From Gp6-AA40 sp036274155 (GTDB lineage Bacteria > Acidobacteriota > Vicinamibacteria > Vicinamibacterales > UBA2999), in the NCBI GenBank assembly GCA_036274155.1, contig DASUGH010000103.1, positions 62,001-126,000 on the forward strand: DNA of 64,000 bases, written 5' to 3'. The position numbers were made by a program, and so were the translations under genes. The notes under the pieces were generated by a model. That model ran no database searches. It had not been told where the DNA came from and was given only the letters and a program-made list of their open reading frames with translations. The first letter of the stretch is position 1. Every line of letters begins with the position of its first letter. This document shows positions 62,918-64,000 of this stretch, piece after piece.

Positions 62918-64000
62918 ATGGCGACGCCGCCGACCACTGCCATCGACGCACCGATCCAGAGCCTTGCCGCAGGCGCTGCGCACGACTTGCGTAACGTCCT
63001 GTTCGTCATCCGTGCGCACTGCGAGCGGCTGATCGAGGCGACAGCTCCCGAGGATTCCCGCCGTGAGGACCTCGAGGCCATCAAGGACGCGGTGGAGCGC
63101 GGGGCGAGCCTGGCCTCGGAGCTGGTTCAGGCCGGCCGCCCACAACGCCGGATGCGGCCGCTCGACGTCAACCAGGCCATCAAGGGCATCGAGCCGCTCG
63201 TGAGGCGTCTCGTCGGCGATCGGGTGACCGTCACCCTGCGGCTCTCGACGTTGTCCTGGCCGGTCACGGCCAACAGCGTGCAGCTCGAGCAGGTCGTGAT
63301 GAACCTGGCCGTGAATGCCCGCGACGCGATGCCGGAAGGCGGCGGACTCACGATCGCCACCGAAAACCGGACGCTGACCGGTGCGGGCGTGGGGCAACCG
63401 TCGCAGTTCGTGGTGATTTCGGTGACCGACACCGGCCTCGGTGTCGACCCGGCGGTCGCGGACCGGATCTTCGAGCCGTACTTCACGACCAAGGGTAATG
63501 GAGGCACCGGCGTTGGCCTGGCCACCGTGCGTGCGATTGCCATGCTCAACGGCGGACATGTCGAGATGTCGACGGTGCCCGGGCAGGGGACGACCATGCG
63601 GGTCGTGTTGCCTCGCGCCCAGGCAGCGCCGCAGCCAGACGCCGAGCGGACGGCTCCCGCCGCGGACGGCGCTCAGAAGCGCATTCTGCTCGTCGAGAAC
63701 GAACGGGCTATTCGCGAATTCCTCCAGCGTTGCCTGACAGCAGAGGGCTACGACGTGCAGGCGGCGGCCAGCGGGGCAGAAGCACTCCACCTGTGCGAGC
63801 CGCCGCTGCCGTCCGTGGACCTGGTGGTGACCGACGTGCACCTCCCAGACATCGGCGGTCCGGCCGTGGCGAGCCGCCTGAAGGCGGTCTGGCCGCACGT
63901 CGGACTGGTGTTCATCTCCGGGGATGGGGAGGGACTCGGCAATCTCACCGACGAGGGAAGGGTCCCGGTGCTGGCAAAACCGTTTACGACCGCGGAGCTG
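62918..64000 (+). CDS. Hybrid histidine kinase (HisKA-HATPase-REC), 3'-truncated by the window
   Basis: 361 codons from ATG 62918, open to the right edge. A short HisKA-like region carries the His in AAGAAHDLRNVLFVIRAHCE. The HATPase has MNLAVNARDAMPEGGG, VTDTGLGVDPA and GGTGVGLATVRAIAMLNGG. The receiver has ILLVENERAIREFLQ, phospho-Asp in LVVTDVHLPDIGG and PVLAKPFTTAEL. It lacks the REC1 and PAS modules of its neighbour but otherwise resembles it, suggesting duplication or shuffling around the palindromic element. Confidence 0.88.
   Translation, partial: MATPPTTAIDAPIQSLAAGAAHDLRNVLFVIRAHCERLIEATAPEDSRREDLEAIKDAVERGASLASELVQAGRPQRRMRPLDVNQAIKGIEPLVRRLVGDRVTVTLRLSTLSWPVTANSVQLEQVVMNLAVNARDAMPEGGGLTIATENRTLTGAGVGQPSQFVVISVTDTGLGVDPAVADRIFEPYFTTKGNGGTGVGLATVRAIAMLNGGHVEMSTVPGQGTTMRVVLPRAQAAPQPDAERTAPAADGAQKRILLVENERAIREFLQRCLTAEGYDVQAAASGAEALHLCEPPLPSVDLVVTDVHLPDIGGPAVASRLKAVWPHVGLVFISGDGEGLGNLTDEGRVPVLAKPFTTAEL

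Overview
The window reads as a contiguous chromosome segment of a GC-rich, diderm, probably flagellated bacterium. The combination of lipid A and outer-membrane assembly genes (bamA, skp, fabZ-lpxA, lpxI, lptE, lolCD), futalosine-route menaquinone genes, an ETF/ETF-quinone oxidoreductase operon and motAB, with many GTG/TTG starts and 1-4 nt gene overlaps, suggests Acidobacteriota, perhaps a Vicinamibacteria-like lineage. That placement is inferred from gene content and style; no rRNA marker is present.

Layout. 1-2076: the end of ribH, then nusB and lysS, overlapping. 2104-4091 (minus): a PEGA-repeat membrane protein and a TPR/TonB-C protein. 4225-6137: lolC-lolD. 6130-7577: a beta-hydroxyacid dehydrogenase and a divergent small monooxygenase separated by repeat array A. 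7578-10257: a structured leader region, a good promoter and clpC. 10398-18380: bamA, a minus-strand lipoprotein, skp, a fused fabZ-lpxA, repeat array B, lpxI, array C and a Gfo/Idh oxidoreductase (envelope/lipid A). 18384-24160: menaquinone genes, namely a cysteine-less mqnE relative, mqnA, mqnC, an aminofutalosine-deaminase-type amidohydrolase, a UbiA prenyltransferase and menG. 24234-29028: a TonB-like protein, a 30-residue membrane ORF, miaA, hfq, deoB and dgt. 29073-34418: the classic yceD-rpmF-plsX-fabD-fabG-acpP-fabF cluster, with array D before acpP. 34558-40930: array E, then etfB-etfA-etfQO, a DUF374 acyltransferase, an MBL-fold hydrolase and an HDAC-like deacetylase. 41023-45458: leuS-lptE-holA facing rpsT. 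45570-49074: a lytic transglycosylase, an ABC-F ATPase and a PepSY-type membrane protein. 49067-58794 (minus): a surface or flagellar glycosylation cluster of three glycosyltransferases, a methyltransferase and a Maf/DUF115 protein. 59019-64000: motA-motB and two hybrid histidine kinases with a near-perfect hairpin element between them.

How the genes fit together. Fatty-acid synthesis (plsX, fabDGF, acpP) supplies acyl-ACP to the fused FabZ-LpxA. LpxI continues lipid A synthesis, and Bam/Skp/LptE/Lol build the outer membrane. The mqn genes make the menaquinone that the EtfAB/ETF-QO branch would reduce. The glycosylation cluster lies beside the flagellar stator genes.

The least explained structure is a set of five intergenic arrays of short, locus-specific words (7-8 bp words, or a 30-bp unit). 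Each ends at, or close to, the start codon of the next gene. In four of the five, the words on the left reappear as reverse complements on the right.
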